A stretch of DNA of 64,000 bases. It comes from Apricaphanius iberus (lineage: Eukaryota; Chordata; Actinopteri; Cyprinodontiformes; Aphaniidae). The stretch is from contig JAPXFQ010001669.1 of NCBI GenBank assembly GCA_028564705.1, forward strand, positions 310,001 through 374,000, read 5' to 3'. Both the position numbers and the translations under genes were made by a program. Each line of letters opens with the position of its first letter. Within the stretch, counting starts at the first letter, position 1. The notes under the pieces were generated by a model that made no database searches, was not told the DNA's origin, and saw nothing but the letters and a program-made list of their open reading frames with translations. Shown here piece by piece: positions 46,619-57,987 of this stretch.

Positions 46619-49600
46619 GTGAGTTTCCCTAAGTAAGTTATTGTTTCCAGGAATATAATCCAGGGTTAATATAATATTAAGCAATATTAGTGGAAATGTT
46701 CTATTCTGTTGTGTTTCAGGACAGTGCAGCTGCTTTGGCACCAGCTGAGAGTATCGGTTCTCGTTTTGAAAGAGCGTTTATTGCAGGGTTTACAGGACCC
46801 TAACGGAAACTACACCCGCCAGACTGACATCTTGCAGGCCTTCAGCCGGGACCAGCACCAGGTCTGTTTGATATGAAGTTGAACTTCCATCTGCACTTAA
46901 ATCTTTCTTCAACAACAATTAATTTAGATTTGAAATGTACACAAACAAATTGAAAAAAAGAACACAACAAAAATAAATGCAAATAAATGAATGTGGTATT
47001 TCCTATTATTGTTAAACATTGTTTGGTAGGGGTGACATCATTAGATATTGCCAAAAAAAACATTGTCATTTTGTCTCCCTAGGTTTGGTTAGTGATGGTC
47101 TGAAATGTAAATGTTTTAATAAATTATTTGTTTTCAGACCCGCCTGGATGCTCTCATAGAGGTTGACGACTGTGGTCAGCTGACAATACGCTGTAGCCAG
47201 GACTACTTCTCCCTTGACTGTGGTATCACTGCCTTTGAACTAAGTGACTACAGTCCTAGTGACCATCCTGAAGACCAGGGAACTGAATCCATAATTGAGG
47301 ACATATCCCAGGACATCATTCACACAACCAACACAAATCTTGAACTGCACAAGAGTTTACTACAGCTCACTGTGCCAAGTGACCTACAAAACTATAAACA
47401 TTCTACTTCTGAGTCACCGACAAATCAAAGCGACATGCCCAAATATAGCGAAAGTTCAAAACGCTCTCTGCAGGCTGTAAGTCACAACACTGAATTGTCA
47501 CCCACACAGCCATCACTTCCCAAAAGAGCAGCCTTATTCTCGAACAAAGGAACCAAATCAAGGGGGAGTTTTAAGAAGGTCAACCAGCAATCTGAAGTGC
47601 AATATAATGCTGAGCAGACCCAAAACACCCCCTATCTTGTGGATCCTCCAGACAAATCCAAGTTCTGGTTAGAACTGGACTCAATTCATCCGGGAAATGT
47701 TCCACAGTCCAGTAAAATCCTACAGGTTTGAGCTGTTTTTTTATTTTTTATTTCTTAATAGATTTTTGTTTTTGTAGTAACTTATTCCTTGTTAACATTT
47801 AAACGTACATATTTGCTTAAGTGTTTACATCAGAATTAGACAAATTTAGTGGAGGGTGCAATATTTATTTCTTTAACAATATTTCTTTTACCAGCCATAC
47901 ATATTTATATATATACTGCGATCGACTGGCGACCTATCCAGAGTGCACTTCGCCTCTCACCCGTTGACAGCTGGAGATAGGCATATATATATATAAATAC
48001 AGTGGAGCAAGAAGTATTTAGTCAGCCACCGATTGTGCAAGTTCTCCCACTTAAAATGATGACAGAGGTCAGTAATTTTCATCATAGGTACACTTCAAAT
48101 GTGAGAGACAGAATGTGAAAAAAAATCCAGGAATTCACATTGTAGGATTTTTAAAGAATTTATTTGTAAATTATGGTGGAAAAAAAGTATTTGGTCAATA
48201 ACAAAAATTCAACTCAATACTTTGTAATATAACCTTTGTTGGCAATAACCGAGTTCAAACGATTACTATAGGTCTTTACCAGGTTTGCACACACAGTAGC
48301 TGGTATTTTGGCCCATTCCTCCATGCAGATCTTCTCGAGAGCAGTGATGTTTTGGGGCTGTCGCCGAGCAACACGGACTTTCAACTCCCTCCACAGATTT
48401 TCTATGGGGTTGAGGTCTGGAGACTGGCTAGGCCACTGCAGGACTTTCAAATGCTTCTTACGGAGCCACTCCTTCGTTGCCCGGGTGGTGTGTTTGGGAT
48501 CATTGTCATGTTGGAAGACCCAGCCACGTCTCATCTTCTAGCTCTCACTGATGGAAGGAGGTTTTGGCTCAAAATCTCACGATACATTGCCCCATTCATT
48601 CTTTCCTTTACATGGATCAGTCGTCCTGTCCCCTTAGCAGAAAAACAGCCCCAAAGCATGATGTTTCCACCCCCATGCTTCACAGTAGGTATGGTGTTCT
48701 TTGAATGGAACTCAGTATTCTTCTTCCTCCAAACACGACGAGTTGAGTTTATACCAAAAAGTTCTACTTTGGTTTCATCTGACCACATGACATTCTCCCA
48801 ATCCTCTGCTGTATCATCCATGTGCTCTCTGGCAAACTTCAGACGGGCCTGGACATGCACTGGCTTAAGCAGGGGGACACGTCTGGCACTGCAGGATTTG
48901 ATTCCCTGTCGTTGTAGTGTGTTACTGATGGTAACCTTTGTTACTTTGGTCCCAGCTCTCTGCAGGTTATTCAACAGGTCCCCCCGTCTGGTTCTGGGAT
49001 TTTTGCTCACCGTTCTCATGATCATTTTGACTCCACTGGATGAGATCTTGCGTGGAGCCCCAGATCGAGGGAGATTATCAGTGGTCTTGTATGTCTTCCA
49101 TTTTCTGATAATTGTTCCCACAGTTGATTTTTTCACACCAAGCTGCTTGCCTATTGTAGATTCACTCTTCCCAGTCAGGTGCAGGTCTACAATTTTTTTC
49201 CTGATGTCCTTCGAAAGCTCTTTGGTCTTGGCCATAGTGCAGTTTGGAGTCTGACTGTTTGAGGCTGTGGACAGGTGTCTTTTATACAGATAATGAGTTC
49301 AAACAGGTGCCATTAATACAGGTAACGAGTGGAGGACAGAAGAGCTTCTTAAAGAAGAAGTTACAGGTCTGTGAGAGCCAGAGATCTTCCTTGTTTGAAG
49401 TGACCAAATACTTATTTTCCACCATAATTTACAAATAAATTCTTTAAAAATCCTACAATGTGAATTCCTGGATTTTTTTTTTCAAATTCTGTCTCTCACA
49501 GTTGAAGTGTACCTATGATGAAAATTACTGACCTCTATCATTATTTTAAGTGGGAGAACTTGCACAATCGGTGGCTGACTAAATATTTTTTTGCCCCACT

Positions 49601-49629
49601 GTATATATATATATATAGATATAGATGTG

Positions 49630-49667
<38 letters not shown>

Positions 49668-49750
49668 TACCTCTCTATATATATATATACTTACAAAGCA
49701 TGTATAGGTCTGTAATTTGCATCAAAGGTCATTTTCAACTGTTAGGGACA

Positions 49751-49792
<42 letters not shown>

Positions 49793-50261
49793 CAGACCAA
49801 AAGTTTGGACTCACCTTCTCATTCAAAGCGTTTTCTTTCTTTACAGGACTACATTGTGGATTTTCAAATAAGGGCATCAAAACTATGAATGAACACATGA
49901 TGTATGGAATTACTGTATGTACTTAAACAAAAAGGGTGAAATAACTGAATATATGTGTTATATTTTAGAGAAGAGGTAGTCACCCGAAATGGTTTTCCAA
50001 CAGACTTGAAGGAGTTCCAAGAGATGCTTAGTACTTGTTGGCCCTTTTGCCTTCACTCTTTGGTTCAGCTCACCCCACATCATCTCGACTGCGTTCAGGT
50101 CCGGTGACTTTGGAGGCCAGGTTATTTCACACTTTTTTGTAAAAGTACTACATAATTCCATGTGTTCATTCATAGTTTTGATGCCTTCAGTGAGAATCTA
50201 CAATGTAAATAGTCACGAAAATAAAGACAACGCACTGAATGAGAAGGTGTGTCCAAACCTT

Positions 50262-50329
<68 letters not shown>

Positions 50330-52190
50330 GTGGCTTATATCCATAGAGCTTCCTGTACCCTTCCAGTAAGTCTGTTCATTTTTGCGTCTTTAGTCCTTGT
50401 ATAAAGCCATGAACTACCTGGATGGATTATATGCTTAATAATTTCATTGGGCATATTTACAGTTTAGCATTTCATAGATGACAGAAAAAAGTGTTTTGAA
50501 AACTGAAAAGTTGTGTGCTGACCTGAATTTCATAAAATATCTGAACCAAGGTGCCCAGTGTACAGATTATGATCCGCTGCAGATCTGGAAATAGGGAACA
50601 ACTAAATATATTTTCTCAAGCACAGAAAATGGGAGCATTTTCCCCCGCTATTGAATATTGTTTAACTTTCAAACTATTTCCCCTGATGTTTCAGGATGAA
50701 ATAGCCACCCAAACAGAAAGGACACAAAAGAGGAAACATGGACTCAGCAAGGGTGACTTAGACTCCTCTTTGTCCTCCCCCGTGAAAGATCAGCATACGT
50801 TCCCAGATTTGGATGCATCTGGAGAGGAATGTGATCCTCAGCTGTGCTGCAGCAGGAATGCATGGAGGATAATGAAGCGGCAGGGGCACAAGGTGAGGAT
50901 TTCTTTTTTGGAGCCAGGGTTTTGCATGTTATTAATGATGCTATTCAGTTTTTATCTATTTTGAAGTTGTTGCTGATTTAACTTAATGAAATATTTCAAA
51001 GCAGTCTTAAATGATACTTTGTTGTACAAAGGACATGCACTGTCCATCATTTAATGATTTTTCTCTTCTTAGTTAAGAATATTGTTTCAGAATGAGACTG
51101 GTACAACAATGTCAGTACACATACTTTTTCAATTAATGTATTGAAAGAAGTGATCATTTTTGTTTCAATATAGCTCTTCTTATTTTCATTTGAGCATTTT
51201 TGTCTCAAATTACGTAACATGTTTTTTATTGTTTTCATGCCCCAAAACAATAAGTAATGATTTACAGTAACAAAATATTGTACATATTTTCTGAAAAGGT
51301 TGTTGCTGCAGAAATAAACTCATTGTGATTATCATGTTAGCTTTATGAGTATTAAGTATCTGGTTATAAATAGTTTGAATTTTTTTCTTTGGATTGTTGG
51401 CTGGTTCGTCCTCAGAGTGAATTACTGCACATGTGAAGAATGACTGAAATGCTAATGCTACTTTCTTGTCCAACAGGGAACCCAGGTTCCAAAAAAAATA
51501 AACCAAGTCAGGGAGCACTGGTATGGGTCAGATGAGTTCCTGGCTCTGCCTGTTCAGCTCCATGAAACTGAGATGCTTGCTGTGAAATTGGAAAATCTGA
51601 TGCAGTCCAGCACCCTAGTCAGTACAGAACTCTCATACACCGTCTTCCACTGACCAAAATCCTAAATAATGTGCTGATATTAATGTCTGATGCTTTTGTT
51701 TAATCTGTTTACAGCAGAATCAGAGTGGTTTGCAGGACGTGGATGACTGGGAGCTGTCAGAGCTTAATGTAGACTGGGACACTGGAGAAAGTGGGGTCAA
51801 CATGAGAAATGTATGGGGTAGTAGGGATTACATTCCCTCTTCCCTGTCATCACTGGTATGACAGCATATTTTGTTAAGTGTCCAAAGCAAATACTTTCTT
51901 GGTGGGAATACATTTGCATTTCTACTTTTCCACAGCGTCTTTTTAAGCAAAACTCAGTGAGCTTCTTCAGCTCTACCTCCTCCAGTGATATTGCCCCTTC
52001 AGTGGAAGAAAGCATTGAATCACAGCCCTTGAGTAACCTGCTATCAGAAGAGGAAGAGAGCATTAGGTCTGTCGATTGTTCCCCACAGCTATCAGCAGCC
52101 CTTTTAGATAGATCTGGATGTGAATCTCTAATTAAAAAACTTCTGAAAGACATCCAGGAACAGAATGAAGACGTCTGGATAAAGATGGAG
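46509..52190 (+). CDS. akap6: akap6 (A-kinase anchoring protein 6), seven internal coding exons
   Basis: Exons at 46509-46618, 46720-46861, 47138-47725, 50695-50892, 51477-51617, 51715-51855 and 51936-52190 join into one open frame of 525 codons; all have AG acceptors and GT donors and no frameshift. The peptide matches what I know of vertebrate AKAP6: [75 protein letters not shown] and [23 protein letters not shown]6 is a spectrin-repeat scaffold at the nuclear envelope and sarcoplasmic reticulum of muscle and neurons that binds PKA, phosphodiesterase and ryanodine receptor. These exons cover an N-terminal portion. The start and the long 3' part (spectrin repeats, anchoring helix) are outside what is visible. 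Between exons three and four lie a Tc1 transposon and microsatellites. Confidence 0.92.
46720..46861 (+). CDS. akap6: akap6 exon b
   Basis: 142 bp. Acceptor TTTCAG, donor CAG/GTCTGT. Encodes [20 protein letters not shown] and [17 protein letters not shown], one of the best conserved AKAP6 stretches. Ends on a codon boundary. Confidence 0.93.
47138..47725 (+). CDS. akap6: akap6 exon c
   Basis: 588 bp, in frame. Begins [20 protein letters not shown] and [20 protein letters not shown], then passes into a Ser/Thr/Gln-rich, less conserved region with [14 protein letters not shown] and [11 protein letters not shown], which also occur in this order in AKAP6. Donor CAG/GTTTGA is weak; no better site is seen before the following in-frame TGA at 47729. 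Confidence 0.92.
47920..47982 (+). repeat. Fragment of RTE/SINE-like repeat
   Basis: Contains GCGATCGACTGGCGACCT, CCGTTGACAGCTGGAGATAG, related to the repeat at 26970-27080. It is flanked by short TA runs on both sides. Confidence 0.65.
48000..49601 (-). mobile_element. Tc1-like DNA transposon, 1602 bp, complete ends
   Basis: The element begins CAGTGGAGCAAGAAGTATTT and its right end reads, inward, CAGTGGGGCAAAAAAATATT. The terminal inverted repeats extend about 200 bp with few differences. TA flanks both ends (47998-47999 and 49602-49603), the Tc1/mariner target duplication. It contains one transposase gene on the minus strand. It lies in the akap6 intron between exons c and d, antisense to the host gene. 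Confidence 0.96.
48214..49235 (-). pseudogene. Tc1-like transposase, one frameshift
   Basis: Two overlapping frames together span the usual ~340 residues. The first (49235-48531) starts [19 protein letters not shown] and has a paired helix-turn-helix DNA-binding region ([17 protein letters not shown]), then [13 protein letters not shown] (first catalytic Asp) and [16 protein letters not shown]. The second (48534-48214) has [13 protein letters not shown] (second Asp) and [15 protein letters not shown] (Glu), completing DD34E. A single small deletion near 48533 shifts the frame and gives a stop after LPSVRARR. All catalytic residues are otherwise present, so decay is recent. Confidence 0.93.
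49604..49790. repeat. TA microsatellites enclosing a Tc1 end remnant
   Basis: TA runs lie at about 49602-49618, 49637-49662 and 49753-49790. Between the last two, 49703-49752 (AGGTCTGTAATTTGCATCAA ... GGGACAGAAT) is a diverged copy of part of the terminal repeat of the neighbouring Tc1 element. Confidence 0.8.
49793..50267 (-). mobile_element. Miniature Tc1-like element with transposase tail
   Basis: The left end CAGACCAAAAGTTTGGACTC and the right end read inward (about ACACCAAAGGTTTGGACACA) are the start of ~100-bp inverted repeats that also share ATCAAAACTATGAATGAACA. Inside, the minus strand encodes [20 protein letters not shown] and [19 protein letters not shown], the end of a Tc1-type transposase with the catalytic Glu. 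The rest of the gene is deleted. The ends run into TA and TC microsatellites. Confidence 0.85.
50266..50330. repeat. CT and TA compound microsatellite
   Basis: A TC run (about 50266-50303) continues directly into a TA run (to about 50329). It lies at the right edge of the miniature Tc1 element. Confidence 0.9.
50695..50892 (+). CDS. akap6: akap6 exon d
   Basis: 198 bp, in frame, acceptor TTTCAG, donor AAG/GTGAGG. Encodes [16 protein letters not shown] and [16 protein letters not shown]. It is poorly conserved in sequence but the splice sites, phase and position between exons c and e support it. Confidence 0.8.
51477..51617 (+). CDS. akap6: akap6 exon e
   Basis: 141 bp, acceptor AACAG. Encodes [20 protein letters not shown] and [13 protein letters not shown]. 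The donor is CTA/GTCAGT. If not used, the frame runs 11 codons on to a TGA at 51651-51653, so an alternative short form is possible. Confidence 0.88.
51715..51855 (+). CDS. akap6: akap6 exon f
   Basis: 141 bp, donor CTG/GTATGA. Encodes [19 protein letters not shown] and [12 protein letters not shown]. The acceptor is a NAGNAG pair (ACAGCAG), so the exon may start at 51715 or 51718, with or without one Gln. Confidence 0.9.
51936..52190 (+). CDS. akap6: akap6 exon g
   Basis: 255 bp, acceptor CCACAG, donor GAG/GTACTA. Encodes [31 protein letters not shown] and [18 protein letters not shown], matching AKAP6 just before its spectrin-repeat region. No next exon was found downstream in this window, so the following intron is longer than 11.8 kb. 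Confidence 0.92.
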
Positions 52191-52397
52191 GTACTAATTT
52201 TACATACAGTTTGCACTTTTGTGTTTACATATATCCTTCTTTCTGCCTGTCATATTTCCATTGTTGTATGTCTTCTGTATTACCAGAATGGATAGCCGGA
52301 ATTGTCTTGGCAATTGGGCAGCATTTGTATTGTGCTATTTCAGTCAGAGGGACACAGTGCAATACAACTACATTCAGTCATACATCCATGCATGCAC

Positions 52398-54152
52398 CAG
52401 GGTTTTTCTGGCTCAAATTGAGGCAGAGGTGGTACCATCCTCACCATGCGCCAACAAATGCATGAATTCCATGCAATCAACTGACTCACTTTTTTTAAAG
52501 GCAACATATTTTTTAGTTAAGCATTCTAATAAGCATATGACAATAATCATGTTAAAGCATTCTTTTACTAAAACAATATGCATACAAAAAAAGGAGCCAA
52601 CTTTAAACTGAAAGTGCATTAAGTTGCAAATCTGGCAGCCAGACATTAACTATTATTATTAGCTTTAATTATTAACTATTCATAGCCTATTATAATTCTG
52701 TTCCACGTTTCATCCCAATAAACACTGAAGGTATGAACAGGTGTGGAAAACCACACCTTTATTCAATTAATAACAGTTGAAAGCCAATGATTTTTTCTTT
52801 TGTTTCTCAAATGGCAGACATTAAAAATCCACATATAGCAGAAGGATGGCAAATTTATACATATCTGCCCCAGAAGAATATGCGTAACAATAAAATGCGT
52901 TACCTTCGTAACCTATGCTGTCGTTTCCCGTTCTGTGCAGAGAGCAATAACGGTTTCCTGCAGCTAATTTGCTGTTTCAGGTGGACATATCAAATCTCTG
53001 TCTGGGAGCGCTGGATGCTGAGATAGTGAGAATAATCTGCATTCAGCGCAAAGATGGAGAGATTTTCAGACTCTGTCCATACAATGAAAAGTGGGAGTGA
53101 ACCAAAAATATTATATTAATATTTTTCATCCATCCAGGTAAAAAAAAAAAAAAAACTTCCACCAGACCCATCACATTTAGATTATGTATTTTTTCCATCT
53201 TGAAACGGTACCTGCAACATTGTAGAATGTTTCTGGAGCAGAAAGGGTCTAAAAATCTTAAAAGTAGCATCTGGGCAGAAAGAAAACATGACGGTGGCAG
53301 AGAGGAATATTTATTGTTGAAATACACATTTGTTTATCAACTCGTCACATTTAATAAATGTATTTTCTCTTTCTGTTTCACAGTGAATTAGACGGGAGAA
53401 AAGCTCTCTATATTATCTCTATAATCTGTTTAGATCCATAAATATGATCGCATTTGTAATCTGCAGTACTTTATTTAAAAAAATTACCTTTAGTTTAATA
53501 GGTCGCTCGCAGCTTGCACAAAAGTAGGTCAGACGCCGAAACGTTAATTTTAAGGTGCTCTCCGGTTTTTAAAAAAAGTCTCAGGTTTGGTGGAGAAAAA
53601 CTCGTCATAAAAAGAGTCCTGTCCTGCATTCTGACCATGATTCTGACCCTCGCCAGTCCCTTCCTGCAGTTTTCTCATCTTGTCACAACCATGACTACCT
53701 TTTAACTGCTTGCTACGATAATTTGTCTGAGCTGTTTCACCGTGAGGTTGTTTTTTAAAGTAGTGGCTGATTTTCCCAGGTCATATCTGCAACGCTAAAA
53801 TCCATTAATGTTACTCTGAGACAGAGGGTGTTTTAAAAAAATAAACAAGATATTCTTAGATGCAAAAAACAAAACATTTACCTGGTTGAAGAGCGGGGGA
53901 AAATCAGGACACAGATAGCACCAACTAACGGGAAAACCCCATTTTTAAACTCTATGAAAAACAATTTTATCTTCTTTTTCTGTGCTTCCCCCGGCACACC
54001 GTTGCTGATACAACGCCCCCGTGGTGGCAAAACTCTGCAACTGCAGTTAAAATAATTTCCATATAGTTCTGGACAGAGCGATATCAGGCTGAGGCGGCAC
54101 CAAATTAGCTGGAGGCGGCCGCCACTCAAATTTGAACGCAGGAAAAACCCTG
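52398..54152. mobile_element. hAT-like element X, copy 2 (1755 bp, 8-bp TSD)
   Basis: The ends are inverted repeats: CAGGGTTTTTCTGGCTCAAA at the left, and CAGGGTTTTTCCTGCGTTCA reading in from the right. Both sides carry GCATGCAC (52390-52397 and 54153-54160), an 8-bp duplication as made by hAT transposases. No transposase was recognised. The right two thirds match copy 1 at 26174-28877 in reverse. It lies in the akap6 intron after exon g. Confidence 0.9.
52981..53101 (+). other. Exon-like conserved reading frame inside element X
   Basis: After TTTGCTGTTTCAG the frame reads VDISNLCLGALDAEIVRIIC then QRKDGEIFRLCPYNEKWE and a TGA. Copy 1 (28877-28760, minus strand) has the same peptide with about four changes. 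It could be a piece of the transposon's own lost gene or a captured host exon. I recognise no family. Confidence 0.4.
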
Positions 54153-54160
54153 GCATGCAC

Positions 54161-55690
54161 ATAAGCTACATTGTAGCCACAGCCTATCCTGTGAAATGCT
54201 GACAGAAACGAGACTACTGTCACACAGGCGTTACAGGGCCAAAGAGTGAGAAGTGTCTTGCCCAAGGACATAACAACCAAGATGGACAGAGAGGGTGTTC
54301 TTGGCCATGTTTTCCCTGTTCTATCTAAACATGATATATTATGTGGCTGAACAACAAAATATTTTCACACCTCACTTGTAATGAGGAAGGAAAAGTCAAC
54401 TTAAATTACCTCAGCATCATCCCTTTTAAACCTCTATAGAGAACAGATTTATTGAAAGGCTGACATGTTGCTGGATCTTCCTGTGATCCCTGTAATTCAT
54501 CATGCTTCTTCTAAAAGGTCATGTTTGATTGGCAGGCATATCATTGATGAGGCTTTAAATGAGGCTTTACCAGTGAACCAGTCGGTCATATCTGTCATTT
54601 TGGTTATTGTAAATTGTCAGTAACTCTGGGGATTTATACTGCTCATGACTGCACTTTTAATCACAACTATAAAGAGAGGGTGTTCTGGTTAATGCATTTT
54701 CAACTTCCCCTGCTGTAACACTTTAATTCCAAATTTTCCCTGGACCAGCTTACTTAGTGTCCATAACGCCGCTACACATCTCTACTATCTGTCAAGCCTC
54801 AATAGAATTAGCAGATCTAACATATCTTTTTGTTAGCTAGGTTTAGATGCTCACTGAAAGAGCTGAAAAACTGTGATAGGATAGTCATTGTTAATGCCCC
54901 CAAATTAATTTTCAATAATTACCATCTGCATCAGGAGAAAATGATTGGCTCTATGCAGTTCTTTTTGACCCAATTTATCTAATTAATTTGTTCTATTCAT
55001 TTCAGTTATTAATTTGACTTGTATCTTATCAATGACAAGCAGCTCAAATGGCTACAGATATATTTAAAGCCCCCGTGGGTAAGAATTACCTCCAACTAGT
55101 GGTACGCTCAGTGAATGCAAGGAACTGAGCAGTGTTGTCTAGCTTCTCACCGTTATAGCACATCAGTACTACTACGGAATCCACGGAGTTAATTGTCCGA
55201 GTTAAACGGAAGATAAAGTATTTGCTGGACTAAGCTCTCCCGTGTCAAACATAATGCTAACATAAACTTCATTGTTTCATGTAATTATTTTACCTGTCCT
55301 GCAAAAAGCCTGCAACCTCCGCGTCCGTCTTCAACTTCGTGTCCCTCATGAATAGTCGCCATCTGGTAAACGCTCCACCGATGTAGATCTCTCTGATTAT
55401 TTCCACTGCTGTTTTGATAATTTACCATTCTCCAAGCCTTTAAAGGTAGAAGACTCCCTATAATCACACTAATCTTTATCTGATTCCACAGATTCTGAAC
55501 CAGATTTAGATTAACATTACTTCCAGTCAGAACATAAATTTTTTTGGCTTAACAGTAGATCTTATTTTTGGGCCGTTGTGAGTGTCCGTAAAACAAAAAG
55601 CTGTTGAGCACATTTAGTGTTCAATGAAAACCTTCTCCTTATCTAAAAACAACTTATAGGATGTAGTTGAGAGGGATATGTAATTAAGTT
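54161..55690. other. Intronic, nothing recognised
   Basis: No exon or dispersed repeat was recognised in this AT-rich stretch. Confidence 0.5.
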
Positions 55691-55694
55691 AAGG

Positions 55695-55960
55695 AATGTT
55701 GATTTCTTTTTTTATAATTCAAATTTTTATTACATTTTTCCAGAACTTTACAAAATCACAGTACAATCAACAACGAGGGGCAGATATTGAGGCTTACACT
55801 TCATAAAAGAATTATGAATCCTGAAACAACCAAGTGTGGAAATCATAAATAAAAATCGCAAATAAAAATAAATTAAATTAAATTAAAACCAAACAAAACA
55901 ACAGAGTGGGAAAGATTAGATATCTCCCTAGGTATTATGAGACAAGAAAAGTCACCAAAC
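55695..55960 (-). mobile_element. L1-type LINE 3' end fragment (probable)
   Basis: In minus orientation the A-poor start and the AAATAAAAAT-rich 3' untranslated sequence ending near TTCAAATTTTTATTACAT resemble the 3' end of the L1 at 10565. No coding part is left. Confidence 0.45.
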
Positions 55961-56748
55961 TGACACAGTGGTACCATCCCTGCTGTAATTTGTAAAGGGT
56001 ACATGTATCATGTATTTTTCTTGTTTAAAGGAAACTCGCGACTGCCGTGGACGGTGCTGCGAGTAACTGCAGCCCCTGCGAGAGCGAAACACTAAAAGTA
56101 AGTTAATCAGTGACATAGCGTACTTTCAGGCCACCGCACGTTGCGCACATCGCCAGCTGTATGACAACAAGCAACATGTCTAGCGAGGAAGTACTGTAAG
56201 TAACAGTGTTTAATCGGTTGCTTCTGAAGTCCGGGCTCTTTCTCTTCCTTCTTCCTGAAGAAGAATGTGCAAGAATTGTAGATTGACGTCACATCCGCTT
56301 GTAAGCGGCGAGTGCGGGAAAGTCGGTCACCAAATCGCAGACTATCTTGCAGTACACAGGCTGTTCAAGATAATGGGATTACACGTGTGGGCTCATTTTA
56401 CTTATTTTAAAACGCTTCATTACCCAATACAATTACATAAATGAACATGATTATAATTCATTTTAGAAATCCAGCCCCCTGCTCCTTTAAGAAGACCCAG
56501 ATCCCCACCATGATAATCGAGAATATTGCACCTGAAATATTTGACATCTGTGCTTCATCACTGAGCAAACACAGTGTTGGACACTGTTGGACAAAATATC
56601 CACAACTGACCTAAAATGTCCTACAGTCCTTTAGGTTTTTGTAGTTAATGCTGAGGGCATGGCAGATTGTTCTGTAAAGGTTGGAAACACGATGGTTGTG
56701 TGAAGGCTGGGGAAATCATTGAAATTGTGGTTCCTTTCAGTTGATCAG
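55961..56748. other. Unassigned
   Basis: 56020-56340 is locally GC-richer than its surroundings, but I recognise no exon or repeat in it. Confidence 0.4.
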
Positions 56749-57221
56749 TGTCACGGAATTTCTTGAATAAAAGGGATAAGAGAGGATTCCTTCAGTAGTT
56801 TTAGGAGGTTTCAATCATAGACTTGTTGATCAACAAGGAGGACAGCATACACAGATACAAAAACCATACTTACCTGCCTTCCAACATCCTTCACAGTCTT
56901 GTATAGATTCAGTAATCCTAAATACCATCAAGATCATATCAGATACATTTCTTCAGGAGGAGAACATTAGACTTGCAGGCGTCATTGGCTGAATATAGAA
57001 AGCATAATTTTTGTAATATCAAAATGTCCCTTAGATATCAGACGGTTTCTATGCCAACCTGGGATGTAGCAACAGAAATCATTACAATTGACCTGGCCTA
57101 AAATCATACAGGGTCATAGCATCAGATTGGTTACCATATCATAAAGAAAGAACACACAGACACGATCAGTATTCAAGAATACACAGAGCAGATAATTCTT
57201 AATATTACATTTTCCATAACA
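56749..57221 (-). mobile_element. Possible LTR
   Basis: Begins TGTCACGG and ends TTCCATAACA, and has a GAGAGGATTCCTTCAG block similar to the possible LTR at 10146. No target duplication was found, and L1 sequence follows immediately. Confidence 0.35.
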
Positions 57222-57224
57222 GCG

Positions 57225-57545
57225 GATAAGGGACTTCATGTGGGATTTACAATTTTATCTAGTTTTTGAGAGAGATACTCAGTTGGTGTGGAAGGGAAAC
57301 ATAATGTTGATCACTCTAAAAAGGAATGTATATTCCAATGTTTAGCTGGTTTTGCTATCTCAAAAAAAGACTGAATAATTTAGGATTAGGTAAATCCAAA
57401 CCTCCCTTATCTCTGGGTGAACATAGTCGTCTTATTTGTGGACTTTTTCTTATTCAACAAAAATCTCTTGACTATTGTAGTATATATTGAGCAAATATGG
57501 CATATGTCTAACTTATGCCTTGGTTTTTGTTTAACACGGACATTT
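57225..57545 (-). mobile_element. L1-type LINE ORF2 fragment
   Basis: The minus strand gives GGLDLPNPKLF near 57390, the GG(L)xLP(N) block in the ORF2 C-terminal region of L1/Tx1 elements, in broken frames. Confidence 0.55.
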
Positions 57546-57987
57546 CCTCCACCTCCATGCTGTCGTAGAAATCTGGGTGTCTGAGAGGCCTTGGATGAGA
57601 GAATAAAACAAAGTGTCAGCTATATTCGTAAATAGTTTATTTTACGTGCACGGAGGGCCTCATGCTGAGAACGCTGAAGCTTCAGCACAGATGCATGGGT
57701 ATATATAGTAATCAGCCACACCCTATCATATCTGTTGCTGATTGGTTCATTTCTTACTTTGGGGAAACGGATGACTTCATGTATAATCAAACAGAAGAGG
57801 AAATGTCACTTCAGTAGTCAGCAGTAAACAAAATGTCATCTAACAATCAGGAGATAGTTTCACTGGGCAATCAGAATATAGATAACAATAAGGGACACTT
57901 AGTATAATGCTGATAAAGACGGTCACAGGACCTGTCATAAGTCAACACCAGATAATAACAAGAGTTGTCATAAGTCATCTAAGAGCT

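Noticed and set aside
49625..49926. Tyr/Ile repeat proteins
   Set aside because: Translation of TA microsatellites.
52787..53026. akap6 exon in element X
   Set aside because: The frame does not match AKAP6 and is present again in the other X copy, so it belongs to the transposon.
26174..54152. Element X and its inverted copy as ends of one giant transposon
   Set aside because: Copy 2 has its own two ends and an 8-bp duplication, so the copies are separate insertions.
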